This document shows, piece after piece, positions 25,806 to 35,005 of a DNA stretch of 64,000 nucleotides. The notes below the pieces were generated by a model that worked only from the letters and a program-made list of their open reading frames with translations, made no database searches and was not told the DNA's origin. The DNA comes from Brevundimonas sp. UBA6550. Its GTDB lineage: Bacteria > Pseudomonadota > Alphaproteobacteria > Caulobacterales > Caulobacteraceae. The translations under genes and the position numbers were made by a program. How positions within the stretch are numbered: the stretch's first letter is position 1; the number at the start of each line of letters is the position of its first letter. The stretch is taken from the NCBI RefSeq assembly GCF_002434505.1, contig NZ_DJKE01000006.1, positions 1 through 64,000 on the forward strand, written 5' to 3'.

Positions 25806-28079
25806 ATGACCGGATTGCGACGCCGGGCGGCGATGATCTTGAGCGTGGGCCTGATGGTCCTGCCGCTGGCGGCCTGTGGCGGCGGCGGTGGGGGAAGCGG
25901 AGGCGGCGGCACGATCACCCCACCACCTCCTCCGCCACCACCACCCCCTCCGCCTCCACCCCCTCCGCCTCCTCCGCCGCCCCCGCCGCCGACCGCTTCC
26001 TCGAGCGAATATCTGCGCAGCTATGGCCTAGCCAACATCAAGGTTCAGTCGGCCTGGCAGTCGGGCGCGACGGGGGCAGGGGTCACGGTGGCGGTGGTCG
26101 ATTCCGGCATCGCCAACACCATGCCGGAGTTGGAAGGGCGGATTTCCAGCGCCTCGACCGATGTGGTCGTCGGCCGCAACACGCCCTATGTCGAATCCAG
26201 CAGCCACGGCACGCGGGTGTCGGGCGTCATCGCTTCCAACTTCAATGGGTTCGGCACGATCGGCGTGGCCTATCAGTCGACCATCCTGTCGATCCGCACC
26301 GACATCTCGGACTGTACGGACAAGGAGAACAAGGTCTGTTTCACCAGTTCGGACCTGGTGCGGGCCCTGGACTACGCCATCGCAAACGGGGTCAAGATCA
26401 TCAACATGTCGCTGGGCGGCGACGGACGGCTGGGCTCGGCCTTCGAGGCCGCCTTGCTGCGCGCCGTCAATTCCGGGGCGGTGATCGTCGCCTCTTCGGG
26501 CAATGACGGAAACGCCAATCCGGGCTGGCCGGCCCGATACGCGGTCGATCCGCGCTATGCCGGCAGCATCATCGCCGTGGGCTCGCATGGCTCGACCAAT
26601 GTGATGTCCAGCTTCTCCAACAAGGCCGGCGATACGGCCACGGCCTATCTTTCCGCCCCAGGCGAGGACGTCATCACTGGCTGTGAAAACACGTCGTGTT
26701 GGCGGGTCAACGGCACCTCCTTTTCGGCCCCGCACGTCTCCGGCGCCCTGGCCCTGCTGATGCAGGCCTTTCCCAATCTGACCGCCAAGGCGGCGCTGGC
26801 CATCTTGTTCGATACGGCCCGTGACGCCGGCGATACCGGAACCGACATCGTCTATGGGCGCGGCCTTCTGGATCTCGCCGGCGCCTTCCGGCCGGTGGGA
26901 ACGACCTCCACCCCCATGGCGGACGGCGGCGCCATCAAGACGTCCACCGAACCGGGCAGCTTCATCGGCGGCGCGTTCGGCGACGCCTTCAACAGGCAGA
27001 GCGCGCTGAACACGGTGCTGTACGACGCCTATGACCGGATGTTCGCCGTCCAGCTGGGCGGGGCCTATCCCACGGCGCCCAGCCGGTCGTATCAGCCAGC
27101 GCCGTTCGAGCAGAACCAGACGGCGACCACCAGCCTGGCCCTGCCCGGCGGCGGCCGGTTGAATTTGATCGCCGCCCAGCCCGGCCCGACGCCCGAGCCC
27201 ATCGCGCCGCGCCACGACCTCTATAATGCGCCGTGGATGGGCGACGAGCCGCGCCAGGAGGCCATGCTGAATCTGGATAGCGGGCGGCTGAACTTTTCCG
27301 CCTGGCAGGGCAAGGGTGGTGCGGTCTCGCCCTTCGGCGGGACGGCCGGCGACGGATTCGCCGCCCTGGCCCAGGCCGACCACGCCATGCGCGGCGCGAT
27401 GCGGTTCGGCGCCGTGACCGTCTCGGCCGAAAGCGGGGGCGGCGACCGCCGGATGCCGCTGCGCCGGGTGGAGCAGGACGCCTCGACTTACAACCGGGCC
27501 TCGATCGGCTGGCGCGGCGCCGACGGCGGCCTGTCGTTCAGCATCGGCGCCCTGGACGAACGGCTGGGGCCCTTGGGCGCCTTCCTGCCGGGCGGATCGG
27601 ACTTCGCCCTGCCGTCGCGAACGGCCTTCTATGCGCTGGGCGGCGACTGGACGCTGACGCCGGGCCTGCGCCTGATCGGAGAGGCGGGGCTGGGATCGAC
27701 CCGGATCGAGGGGCGGTTCCTGTCGATGGATCGGGCGGCGATCAGTTCGAACTGGCGGCTGGGGCTGCTGACCGGCTGTTCGGCCCTGTGCGACCGGATC
27801 AGCTTCACCCTGGCCCAACCGCTCAGGATCGAGAGCGGCAGCTTCTCGGCCTATCTCGCCGATGTCCCGGCCGACTATTTCGACCCGCTGACCTATTCGC
27901 GGCGCAGCTTCTCGGCGGCGCCCAGCGGTCGCCAGATCGACTTCATCTTGGGCGGCGAACGCTATCTGTGGGACGGCTCCAGCGTGACGCTTCAGGCCGT
28001 GGCCAGCCGCGAACCGCGCCACGTCGCCGACGCCGCGCCGGAGTTCGCCCTGATCGGCGGATGGCGGCGCCGGTTCTGA
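25806..28079 (+). CDS. subtilisin-like (S8) protease, lipoprotein with polyproline linker and barrel-like C-terminus
   Basis: A 757-residue surface protease. The signal has a lipobox (LPLAAC, Cys24), followed by a Gly/Ser run and then 24 consecutive prolines (39-62). The S8 domain (about 65-370) has the full triad: Asp99 (VVDSGI), His134 (SHGTRVSG) and Ser305 (NGTSFSAPHVSGAL). The remaining 390 residues contain many short alternating strands and end in an aromatic residue (GGWRRRF), as outer-membrane autotransporter barrels do. A lipid anchor plus a barrel-like tail is an unusual pair, so whether the tail is a true translocator is uncertain. Downstream, grpE is convergent. Confidence 0.85.
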   Translation: MTGLRRRAAMILSVGLMVLPLAACGGGGGGSGGGGTITPPPPPPPPPPPPPPPPPPPPPPPPTASSSEYLRSYGLANIKVQSAWQSGATGAGVTVAVVDSGIANTMPELEGRISSASTDVVVGRNTPYVESSSHGTRVSGVIASNFNGFGTIGVAYQSTILSIRTDISDCTDKENKVCFTSSDLVRALDYAIANGVKIINMSLGGDGRLGSAFEAALLRAVNSGAVIVASSGNDGNANPGWPARYAVDPRYAGSIIAVGSHGSTNVMSSFSNKAGDTATAYLSAPGEDVITGCENTSCWRVNGTSFSAPHVSGALALLMQAFPNLTAKAALAILFDTARDAGDTGTDIVYGRGLLDLAGAFRPVGTTSTPMADGGAIKTSTEPGSFIGGAFGDAFNRQSALNTVLYDAYDRMFAVQLGGAYPTAPSRSYQPAPFEQNQTATTSLALPGGGRLNLIAAQPGPTPEPIAPRHDLYNAPWMGDEPRQEAMLNLDSGRLNFSAWQGKGGAVSPFGGTAGDGFAALAQADHAMRGAMRFGAVTVSAESGGGDRRMPLRRVEQDASTYNRASIGWRGADGGLSFSIGALDERLGPLGAFLPGGSDFALPSRTAFYALGGDWTLTPGLRLIGEAGLGSTRIEGRFLSMDRAAISSNWRLGLLTGCSALCDRISFTLAQPLRIESGSFSAYLADVPADYFDPLTYSRRSFSAAPSGRQIDFILGGERYLWDGSSVTLQAVASREPRHVADAAPEFALIGGWRRRF
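25920..25991 (+). repeat. 24-codon proline tract in the subtilase gene
   Basis: Twenty-four CCN codons in a row, using all four codons, encode a rigid polyproline spacer between the lipid anchor and the protease domain. The C-rich DNA, with several runs of four to five C, could slip during replication. Confidence 0.9.
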
Positions 28080-28104
28080 CCGACGCCGCCCGCCATTTCC
28101 CGGG

Positions 28105-28740
28105 TCAGGCCTTGCTGTCGAAGGCCTGTCCGTCGGACGCGGGGGCTGCTCCATAGGGATTGGGGGCCTGGCCGCCCGATCCCTTGGCGGCGACCACCAC
28201 CATGGCGGGGCGCACGGTGCGGCCGAACAGTTCGAAGCCGGACTGCATGGTCTGGATCACCGTGCCCCCGGGCACGGTGTCGGACGGCTGTTCCATCATG
28301 GCCTGGTGCAGATGCGGATTGAAGGCTTCGCCCGGTCCCGGCGCCACGCGCTTCAGACCATTGGTGTCGAACGCCTGCAACAAGGCCTTCTGGGTCAGTT
28401 CCAGCCCGGTCACCAGACCGGCGGTGGCGCCCTCGGATTCCTTGGGCGCGGCCATCAGGGCGCGTTCCAGATTGTCGGCCACGCCCAGCAGGTCCTTGGC
28501 GAAGCGCTGAATGGCGAAGGCGCGGGCGTCGTTCTGCTGCGTCTCGGCGCGGCGCTTCAGATTCTCCATCTCGGCGGCGACGCGCAGGGCGCGATCCTTC
28601 CACTCGTCGCGCTCGGCGATCACGGCGTCCAGCGGGGCCATGTCGTCCGCCGGGTGGGCGTCCAGCCCGTGTTCGGCATTGGTCTCGGCCGCCTCGGCGT
28701 CCAGGGCGTTGATGTCGTCGTTTAGGGGCTTGTCGCTCAC
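28105..28740 (-). CDS. grpE: nucleotide exchange factor for DnaK
   Basis: A 211-residue GrpE. The acidic, unstructured start leads to the long coiled-coil dimer helix ([20 protein letters not shown]) and the beta-wing domain with the family signature [14 protein letters not shown] and [21 protein letters not shown]. It releases ADP from DnaK during protein folding. It starts at GTG 28740, overlapping the hrcA stop (GTGA), so the two genes are coupled. The C-terminus has an extra Gly/Ala-rich tail. Confidence 0.96.
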   Translation of the reverse strand: MSDKPLNDDINALDAEAAETNAEHGLDAHPADDMAPLDAVIAERDEWKDRALRVAAEMENLKRRAETQQNDARAFAIQRFAKDLLGVADNLERALMAAPKESEGATAGLVTGLELTQKALLQAFDTNGLKRVAPGPGEAFNPHLHQAMMEQPSDTVPGGTVIQTMQSGFELFGRTVRPAMVVVAAKGSGGQAPNPYGAAPASDGQAFDSKA

Positions 28741-29837
28741 GTCTCGTTCCCGTCCAGCATCCGGCCCAGCACCCGGGCGGTATAGTCCACCAACGGAATG
28801 ACACGGGCGTAGTTCAGTCGCGCGGGGCCGATGACGCCGATGGCGCCCAGGACCCGCTGTCGGCCGCTCATATAGGGCGCCGCGATCACGGCGGAACCCG
28901 AAAGTGAAAACAAGCGCGTTTCGGCCCCGATGAAGATGCGCACGCCCTGCGCCGCATCCACCCCGTCCAACAGGCCGATCAACTGTTCCTTCTGCTCCAG
29001 GTCGTCGAACAGAACGCGCACCCGCTCCAGGTCCGCCAGCCCCTCGCGGTCCTGCAGCAGATTGGCGCGGCCCCGCACGATCAGGGCCCGTTCGCGGTCC
29101 GGGCCGCCGGACCAGGCGGCCAGACCATCCTCGACCAGGCGGGCGGCGGTCTGGTCCAGTTCACGCCGGGCGGCCTGAAGCTCCTGGGTCATCTCGCGCT
29201 TGGCGTCGGCGAAGGGGCGGCCGCGCAGGCGGGCGTTCAGGAAGTTGGACGCCTCGATCAGGGTCGAGGGCGTGACCCCCGCCGATAGGGTCATGATCCG
29301 GTTCTCCACCGTGCCATCGTCGGCGACGATGACGGCCAGAGCCTGATCGCCGCCCAGGGCCACGAACTCGACGTGTTTGACGCCCGCGTCGCGCACCGGG
29401 CTGGAGACGACGCCGGCCCCGCCCGCCAGGCCGGACAGCAGGTTGGACGCCTCGTCCAGGGCGGATTCGAAGTTGCGTCCTCGCCCGGCCAGACGCCCGT
29501 CGATCTCGCGCCGCTCCTCGGCGGTCAGGTCGCCGACCTCCAGCAGGCCGTCGACGAACAGGCGCAGGCCCGCATGGGTCGGGATGCGCCCGGCCGAGGT
29601 GTGGGGCGCGGCCAAGAGGCCGGCCAGCGTCAGGTCCTGCATGGTGTTGCGGATCGAGGCGGGCGACAGGGCCACGCCGCCCAGCGACAGGGTGCGCGAT
29701 CCCACCGGCTCGCCCGTCTCCAGATAGGATTCGACGATGCGCCGGAAGATGTCGCGCGCGCGCGCATCCAGCCCGGCCAGCCCGGCAAGGGACTGGCCCG
29801 CGTCGAACGGCGGGCTTTTCGGGGCATACAGGCTCAC
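28737..29837 (-). CDS. hrcA: heat-inducible transcription repressor
   Basis: A 366-residue HrcA. The winged HTH (about 18-95) includes [18 protein letters not shown] and [12 protein letters not shown]; the GAF-like and dimerisation parts follow, ending [22 protein letters not shown]. It starts at GTG 29837 ([10 protein letters not shown]), because the frame further upstream runs into the rph promoter region. HrcA binds CIRCE operators upstream of chaperone genes. I see no CIRCE between hrcA and rph, so the regulated operator probably lies elsewhere, as in other Caulobacterales where it precedes groESL. Confidence 0.94.
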   Translation of the reverse strand: MSLYAPKSPPFDAGQSLAGLAGLDARARDIFRRIVESYLETGEPVGSRTLSLGGVALSPASIRNTMQDLTLAGLLAAPHTSAGRIPTHAGLRLFVDGLLEVGDLTAEERREIDGRLAGRGRNFESALDEASNLLSGLAGGAGVVSSPVRDAGVKHVEFVALGGDQALAVIVADDGTVENRIMTLSAGVTPSTLIEASNFLNARLRGRPFADAKREMTQELQAARRELDQTAARLVEDGLAAWSGGPDRERALIVRGRANLLQDREGLADLERVRVLFDDLEQKEQLIGLLDGVDAAQGVRIFIGAETRLFSLSGSAVIAAPYMSGRQRVLGAIGVIGPARLNYARVIPLVDYTARVLGRMLDGNET

Positions 29838-29898
29838 CGTTTCAGGATAAGCACCGCCGCCACGGCTTCCAAGGCCAGACTTCCCAAGGAGGGCTTTC

Positions 29899-30624
29899 AT
29901 GCGCCATTCGCAACGCACCGACGACCAACTGCGTCCCGTGACCATCGAGACCGGCGTCAACCGCTACGCCGAGGGCTCTTGCCTGATCACCTTCGGCAAC
30001 ACCAAGGTCCTGGTGACCGCCTCGATCGAGGACAAGGTTCCGGGCTGGATGCGCAACTCGGGTCAGGGCTGGGTGACCGCTGAATACGGCATGCTGCCGC
30101 GCGCCACCCACACGCGCGGACGCCGCGAGGCCGCCGCGGGCAAGCAATCGGGCCGCACCCAGGAAATCCAGCGCCTGATCGGGCGCTCACTGCGCGCCGT
30201 GGTCGATCTGAAGGCCCTGGGCGAGCGTCAGGTGCTGATCGACTGCGACGTCATCCAGGCCGACGGCGGCACCCGCACGGCTTCGATCACCGGCGCCTGG
30301 GTCGCCATGAGCCTGGCGCTCAACTATCTGCGCGACGAAGGCGTGCTGAAGGCCGATCCGATCACGGACCAGGTGGCGGCGGTGTCGTGCGGCGTCTGCG
30401 ACGGCGTGCCGGTGCTGGACCTGGACTATGAGGAGGATTCGGAGGCCGAGGCGGATTCCAACTTCGTCCTGACCGGATCGGGCCAGATCGTCGAGGTCCA
30501 GGCCACAGGCGAAAAGCGCGGCTTCTCGCGCGCCGAGTTCGACCGTCTGTTCTCCCTGGCCGAGATCGGCTGCACCGAACTGTTCGCCCTGCAGAAGGCG
30601 GCGCTGGCGGCGGCGAAACGATAG
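29899..30624 (+). CDS. rph: ribonuclease PH
   Basis: A 241-residue phosphorolytic 3' exoribonuclease that trims tRNA 3' ends. Family blocks are [73 protein letters not shown] and [21 protein letters not shown] perfect AAGGAGG lies 6 nt before the ATG. It is divergent from hrcA. Confidence 0.97.
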   Translation: MRHSQRTDDQLRPVTIETGVNRYAEGSCLITFGNTKVLVTASIEDKVPGWMRNSGQGWVTAEYGMLPRATHTRGRREAAAGKQSGRTQEIQRLIGRSLRAVVDLKALGERQVLIDCDVIQADGGTRTASITGAWVAMSLALNYLRDEGVLKADPITDQVAAVSCGVCDGVPVLDLDYEEDSEAEADSNFVLTGSGQIVEVQATGEKRGFSRAEFDRLFSLAEIGCTELFALQKAALAAAKR

Positions 30625-30689
30625 GGGGTTTCGCAGGGCGGGCGCTTTAGGGCATCGTCGGCGCGTCGATCCCGAACGGAGACAAGTCG

Positions 30690-31163
30690 ATGCGTCGATC
30701 CCCCTGGCTTTCGCTGATCGTCTGCGCCCTGGTCGCGGCCGGCTGTCAGCGCGCCGATCCCGCCCAGCCCGCGTCCGCGAGCGATTCGTCGGGCGGCGAC
30801 ATCATCGAGGCGACGCCGATGACGGCGGATGCGCCCGCGCCCCAGGCTCCGACGCCGGCGCCCAAACCTCAGGCTGAAAAGACAGAGACGGAAAAGACAG
30901 AGTTGGCCGAGGAGCCTCAAGCCACGATCCCCGAGGGACCGGGGATGGCGGCCCAGCCGGTCCCGGACAGCCCGGCGTCCTGCCGCGACGCCATCGGCTC
31001 CGCCGCCGCCGCGCGGCTGGTCGAACGCTGCATCCGCGTCAGCCCTGCGACCCGCCCGCCCTGCAACGCCGCCAATCCCTGCGCCGTGATCCAGGGCGAA
31101 ATCGAGCGATCCTGCAAGTTGTGGCAGGGCGACGGAAATCCGCCGGCGGAGTGCCGGAACTAG
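30690..31163 (+). CDS. lipoprotein of unknown function
   Basis: A 157-residue protein with a lipoprotein signal (LIVCALVAAGC, Cys19). A low-complexity Ala/Pro/Glu/Lys linker (about 25-85) follows, then a compact C-terminal domain with six cysteines (SCRDAIG, RCIRVS, PCNAANPCAV, SCKLW, ECRN), which suggests disulfides in the periplasm. I recognise no named family. It sits just outside the integrated element, next to the glmM fragment. Confidence 0.8.
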   Translation: MRRSPWLSLIVCALVAAGCQRADPAQPASASDSSGGDIIEATPMTADAPAPQAPTPAPKPQAEKTETEKTELAEEPQATIPEGPGMAAQPVPDSPASCRDAIGSAAAARLVERCIRVSPATRPPCNAANPCAVIQGEIERSCKLWQGDGNPPAECRN

Positions 31164-31170
31164 CGGTCGG

Positions 31171-31425
31171 TCAGCCCGCCGACCGCACCGCGCCCGCCAC
31201 CTCGGCCACGACCCGCTTGACCAGCGCCTCGTCGTCGCCCTCGGCCATCACGCGGATCAGCTTTTCCGTGCCCGATGGCCGCACCAGCAGGCGGCCCTGG
31301 CCGTTCAGCGCGGCTTCGGCCTCGGCGATGGCGGCCTTGACCTTGTCGGTCTCCAGCGGCTTGTCGGCGGTGAAGCGGACGTTCTCCAGCTTTTGCGGCG
31401 CGAGGGGACTCGCGGGCTGATGTGC
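31171..31425 (-). pseudogene. glmM: displaced 3' fragment of glmM
   Basis: It encodes the last 70 or so residues of GlmM, from [17 protein letters not shown] through [20 protein letters not shown] to a near-normal end (AGAVRSAG against AGAVKIAG in the intact gene). There is no N-terminal or catalytic part. Upstream the frame continues into unrelated sequence to about 31464. It is about 94 percent identical to the intact 3' end over 200 nt by eye. Probably the original gene end, displaced by the element, and not functional. Confidence 0.88.
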
Positions 31426-31637
31426 GGCGGCGAAGAGGACGTAATGGGCGGTCATCAGAAGCATTCAGGTCCTTTGCGTGAACACAATGGATCGCGATGC
31501 GCGCCAATCAAAGGTGATCAAACGCCGTCAATCGGACGGAATAACTCAGGGCGGGACAGGCGCGATTTTATTCGCAAAGCTGCTCGGCGACCGGTGGACG
31601 GTTTGCGGAAAAACCGGTCGCTGACGACAGGTTCCCC

Positions 31638-33569
31638 ATGGCCACACTTCACGATCCAGACGATTTTCCATTCCGTCCGTCAATGAGGGCGCACCGAGAT
31701 CACTATCCCCACGGGGCTGTTCTGCTCCCCGGACGCGCGACAGCGTCGATGCCCTCCAGAGCGCGGACACGACACTTTGCCGCCAAGACGGTCGCCAAGC
31801 GGGTCCGGCCGGCCTTCCGGGGCGCCGGGCCGTCACGACGCGTCTTCATCAGGGTCAAGGTCGTAATGAGGACACCAAAAGCGCGCGCGTCGTTGAAAGC
31901 CTGCGTGCGGTACTTCGGACGGGAGGGCGCGGGCGAGGACGGGGCGAGAGCCGTGTTCTTCGGGCCGCTGGAGGACCGGCCTGACGCCAGGGCGGAGGTT
32001 GATCGGTGGGCGGATGACCGCCGTCATTATCGGATCGTCGTGAATCCCGAGGATGGACAAGAGCTTGCGGACGTCAGGTCGTTTGCACGGCGGATGATGA
32101 AGCAGATTGAGATCGACACCGACACGCCGCTCGAATGGCTTGCCGTTGCGCACTACGATACCGGACGTCCCCATCTCCACATTATCTTACGCGGTGTGCG
32201 GGACGATGGACGCGACCTTGTCTTCAGCCGCGGTTATGCGGCGCATGGCCTGCGCAGCCGGTGCGAGGCCCTGACGACGGAGATTCTGGGCCCCAGATCC
32301 GACCGGACGGCTTCCTCCCGCGATCTGACGGCGGACCGGCTGACCGCGATGGACGACACGATTCTGCGACGGCAGGACGACGGATGGATCAACCTCGAGG
32401 GTCTAGAAAGCGGAGAACGCGCCAACGCACAGCGCCGCCTGGTCCATCTTGAGCGTCGCGGATGGGCAACCCGAGACAGCCAAGGCCTTTGGACTCTTCC
32501 TGAAAATCTGCGCGATATCCTGCGAAGTGTGGGCGAACAGGAGGCGCGTGAAGCCGCCGCAACGCGCGCCATATGGGGCGGCTTCTGGTGCGGGCAGACT
32601 CATCGCCTTGAACCGCTGAGGCTTTTGGAAGGCGAGGTGATCGTTGGCGCTTACGCCGGCGTTCAGCCGCTTAAGTGGCACAAGAAGGCGGCCCAGTTGC
32701 TCGTGCTTGAGACCATGGATGGTCGTCTGGGGCACGTCCGGCTGGCGTCATTGGATCGCGTTATGATCCTGGATCGCGTGCCCGAGCGGGCCCTCATCGA
32801 ACTGCGGGGAAGGCCGTGGAGGGAGAGGGCTTCAGACCGGACCATCGCTCAGATCGCGCAACTGAGAAATGGCGTCTATTCTAAAGCCGATCATCTCGTC
32901 GTCCGGCCCAGAGATCGGCCGGTTTTCATCGAGCGCCATCTTCGACGGCTCGAAGCGATGCGCCGCGAAGGCGCGGTCGAGCCTCGGGGCGACGGCCGGT
33001 TTGCCATTCCACCCGACTACGTCTCGCGGGCGTTGGAAGCGGATCAGGCGCGACATGGTCCTGCCGATGCGGAAGTCCGCGTGCTCGACATCAGGCCTCT
33101 ACACCTCCAGACCGAAGCGCGGGGCGTCACCTGGCTGGACCGGGTGGCCGGCGGCCTCGAACCTGATCCCGGCTTGGGGTCTATGGCGGATGAAGCCAGA
33201 AGGTTGGGACAGGAACGGGCGGAGGCTCGCAAGGGGTGGGGGATCGGCGATGGCTCAAAGCTGACCGATAAGGACATGCTCGCCCTCTGGAAAATGGAGA
33301 TCGAGGCGCAGTTCAAGAGGCTTGGGAAGGACGAGAAGTTGGTCGTAAAGGCCGAGGAGGGACAGCCCTTCTCAGGCGTCTACAACGATAGCGTTCACAT
33401 GGGCGGTCGAACCTATGCGGCGGTCGAAAGCCGCTCTGTCGTAACGCTAGCGCCGTGGCGTGCCGGTTTGGAGGCCTGCCGTGGCCAAGGTCTCACCGCG
33501 GTTCTGCAGGCGGGGCGTGTGGAGTTTCGATTCGGAGAGCGGGGCCGGGGTTTGGGACTAGAGCTTTAG
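31638..33569 (+). CDS. VirD2/RlxS-type relaxase (DUF3363)
   Basis: A 643-residue relaxase/mobilisation nuclease that would nick DNA at an origin of transfer. The N-terminal nuclease domain (about 60-215) has a candidate catalytic Tyr92 (RYFGREG) and the metal-binding histidine motif HYDTGRPHLHIILRG (His172, His179, His181). The rest is the long DUF3363 C-terminal region found in relaxases of alphaproteobacterial elements. It starts at ATG 31638 with ACAGG upstream. No type IV secretion or coupling genes are nearby, so transfer would need help from another element. The origin of transfer probably lies just upstream but cannot be pinpointed. Confidence 0.88.
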   Translation: MATLHDPDDFPFRPSMRAHRDHYPHGAVLLPGRATASMPSRARTRHFAAKTVAKRVRPAFRGAGPSRRVFIRVKVVMRTPKARASLKACVRYFGREGAGEDGARAVFFGPLEDRPDARAEVDRWADDRRHYRIVVNPEDGQELADVRSFARRMMKQIEIDTDTPLEWLAVAHYDTGRPHLHIILRGVRDDGRDLVFSRGYAAHGLRSRCEALTTEILGPRSDRTASSRDLTADRLTAMDDTILRRQDDGWINLEGLESGERANAQRRLVHLERRGWATRDSQGLWTLPENLRDILRSVGEQEAREAAATRAIWGGFWCGQTHRLEPLRLLEGEVIVGAYAGVQPLKWHKKAAQLLVLETMDGRLGHVRLASLDRVMILDRVPERALIELRGRPWRERASDRTIAQIAQLRNGVYSKADHLVVRPRDRPVFIERHLRRLEAMRREGAVEPRGDGRFAIPPDYVSRALEADQARHGPADAEVRVLDIRPLHLQTEARGVTWLDRVAGGLEPDPGLGSMADEARRLGQERAEARKGWGIGDGSKLTDKDMLALWKMEIEAQFKRLGKDEKLVVKAEEGQPFSGVYNDSVHMGGRTYAAVESRSVVTLAPWRAGLEACRGQGLTAVLQAGRVEFRFGERGRGLGLEL

Positions 33570-33675
33570 CCTACTTACTCGGGATCCGTGGGGCCCGGGT
33601 TGAGTTCCTATCGTCAGCTTCGGGACGCGCTCGCGACGTCCAAGTGCACGGCGGGTGGAACCTCGATCCCCCGCC

Positions 33676-34182
33676 TCAATCCCGCAGCTGTGCCGCACAT
33701 TGGGCAAGAGCCTTGGTCATCCGCCATTCGACTGTTTTCGGCCGGATGCCAAGATGATGAGCGATTTCCTGGTTGGTCATGCCGCCGAAACGGCTGAGCA
33801 AGAAGACGTCGCGAAGCGGTTTCGGAAGGCCCAGCACAACTTCCTTCAGCAGCAGGGCTGCGTCCTGTGCCGCGGCCTGGCTGGTGGGAAGCGACTGCCA
33901 TGCGTCCAGTTCCTCTCGCCGGCGATCGCGGCGATAACGGCTCACGAACAGATTGCGGGCGACCCGGAGCAGAAAGGCCTTTGGTTTACGGATTTCGACC
34001 GGACGCTTCTGTCGCAGGATATTAAAATAGGTGTCCTGAAGGAGGTCTTCGGCGAGGTCGGCGCCATACCGATGTCGCAACGAGCCGAGCAACCATGCGC
34101 CGTGGGTAGCGAAAAGGGTCTCGGCGTCGCTTCCGGTAGAAAGCGCCGGCACGGCTTTCGACTGTCGACCACCAGACGTCAC
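33676..34182 (-). CDS. ECF sigma factor, FecI-like
   Basis: A 168-residue extracytoplasmic-function sigma factor. Region 2 is at about 25-85 (LAEDLLQDTYFNILRQ, KPKAFLLRVARNLFVSRYRR) and region 4 at about 110-160 (LPKPLRDVFLLSRFGGMTNQEIAHHL to KTVEWRMTKAL). It starts at GTG 34182 with a strong GGAGG 7-8 nt upstream. FecI-type sigma factors are normally followed by a FecR-like anti-sigma gene; the next sequence downstream is the convergent relaxase gene, so no partner is visible. It lies inside the integrated element, where its target promoters are unknown. Confidence 0.9.
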   Translation of the reverse strand: MTSGGRQSKAVPALSTGSDAETLFATHGAWLLGSLRHRYGADLAEDLLQDTYFNILRQKRPVEIRKPKAFLLRVARNLFVSRYRRDRRREELDAWQSLPTSQAAAQDAALLLKEVVLGLPKPLRDVFLLSRFGGMTNQEIAHHLGIRPKTVEWRMTKALAQCAAQLRD

Positions 34183-34720
34183 GAATTTGCCTCCGATCAG
34201 CGAGACCGCCCGTCTGGATTGACGGAGCCGAGCCTAGGTCGAGGCAAGCGCAAAGGGCGCGGCGCGCTGCAGCCCCCGTGGGCGTACAGGCGCAGGCTGC
34301 GGGTTGTTCTCAACCGAGGTTCTCACGCCTCGACGCCGCTCTGCGACGCACCTCCAGGATGAATCATTCACTCGCCGTTGGCAAGTGTGGCGCGATACCC
34401 GCTCGACCTTCGCTTGCGTCTTGGTCATGCGCCGGGCGTTGAGAACATGGTTGAGCCACGCGCCGCCGCCTTTAGCCGAAGCCTGGACATGCGCGGGGGC
34501 CGCCCGGGCATCTGGATGCTAGCTTATCCGGACGAACCCATAAACCGAGAACTTGCGATTCCTTCTGGGAGCCTTCTGTTCGAGTCGCGTTCGGCAAAGA
34601 CGGGCGGCGATGCAATATGCCCCAGGCCTTGACCCAAGGGGATACGCAGGCTTCTGTGGCCGCGCTCGTCAGCCTATATCAACACTTCAAACGGCAAACA
34701 GTCAGCGCCGCGCTGCCCTT
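34183..34720. other. 538-bp gap inside the element, no gene seen
   Basis: Only short frames with poor codon use. It lies between the divergent start of the sigma factor gene and the end of the excisionase-like gene, so it should contain the sigma factor promoter. A 9-bp inverted pair (GTTCTCAAC at 34306-34314 and GTTGAGAAC at 34438-34446) is the only structure I noted; it may be chance. Confidence 0.5.
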
Positions 34721-34996
34721 CTAGGTTTTGCCCTCCTGGGGGGTGCGTGGCTCGCGCGATGAGTGACGCACTTCGCTCAACTGAAGCTTGGCCCAATCTC
34801 GAAGTTGAAGCCTGGGATAATAAGGGCGCTTACGAATGTGGATGTAAGGCGGACCATTCAAACCGAGGCACAGCATTTTTGCTAAAGTCGAAGGCGCGAG
34901 TTGGATGCCCAGGGCGGCGAGTTCACGTGACGCTTCCTTTCGGTTCAGAAGACGGTCTTCGTGTTCGACTGCCGCAGTTGCATCTCTGGCTTCCAA
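34721..34996 (-). CDS. excisionase-like helix-turn-helix protein
   Basis: A 91-residue protein. The core LLNRKEASRELAALG then LAPSTLAKMLCLGLNGPP then RPYYPRLQLRDWAK matches the small AlpA/excisionase-type winged HTH proteins found beside integrases on alphaproteobacterial islands. They control excision or early transcription of the element. It starts at TTG 34996, 9 nt after the stop of the nucleotidyltransferase-HEPN gene, so the two are likely one operon. No integrase is seen next to it. The start codon is uncertain. Confidence 0.7.
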   Translation of the reverse strand: MEARDATAAVEHEDRLLNRKEASRELAALGIQLAPSTLAKMLCLGLNGPPYIHIRKRPYYPRLQLRDWAKLQLSEVRHSSREPRTPQEGKT

Positions 34997-35005
34997 GGCT
35001 GCGAC

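Noticed and set aside
29838..29898. A CIRCE operator between hrcA and rph
   Set aside because: I looked for the TTAGCACTC/GAGTGCTAA pair and did not find it in this gap.
31171..31464. A 97-residue protein with a GlmM-like end as a functional gene
   Set aside because: Only the last domain piece of GlmM, fused to unrelated upstream codons; better explained as a displaced gene end.
34304..34762. Several short plus-strand frames in the element gap
   Set aside because: Poor codon use, overlapping one another, no ribosome sites and no recognisable motifs.
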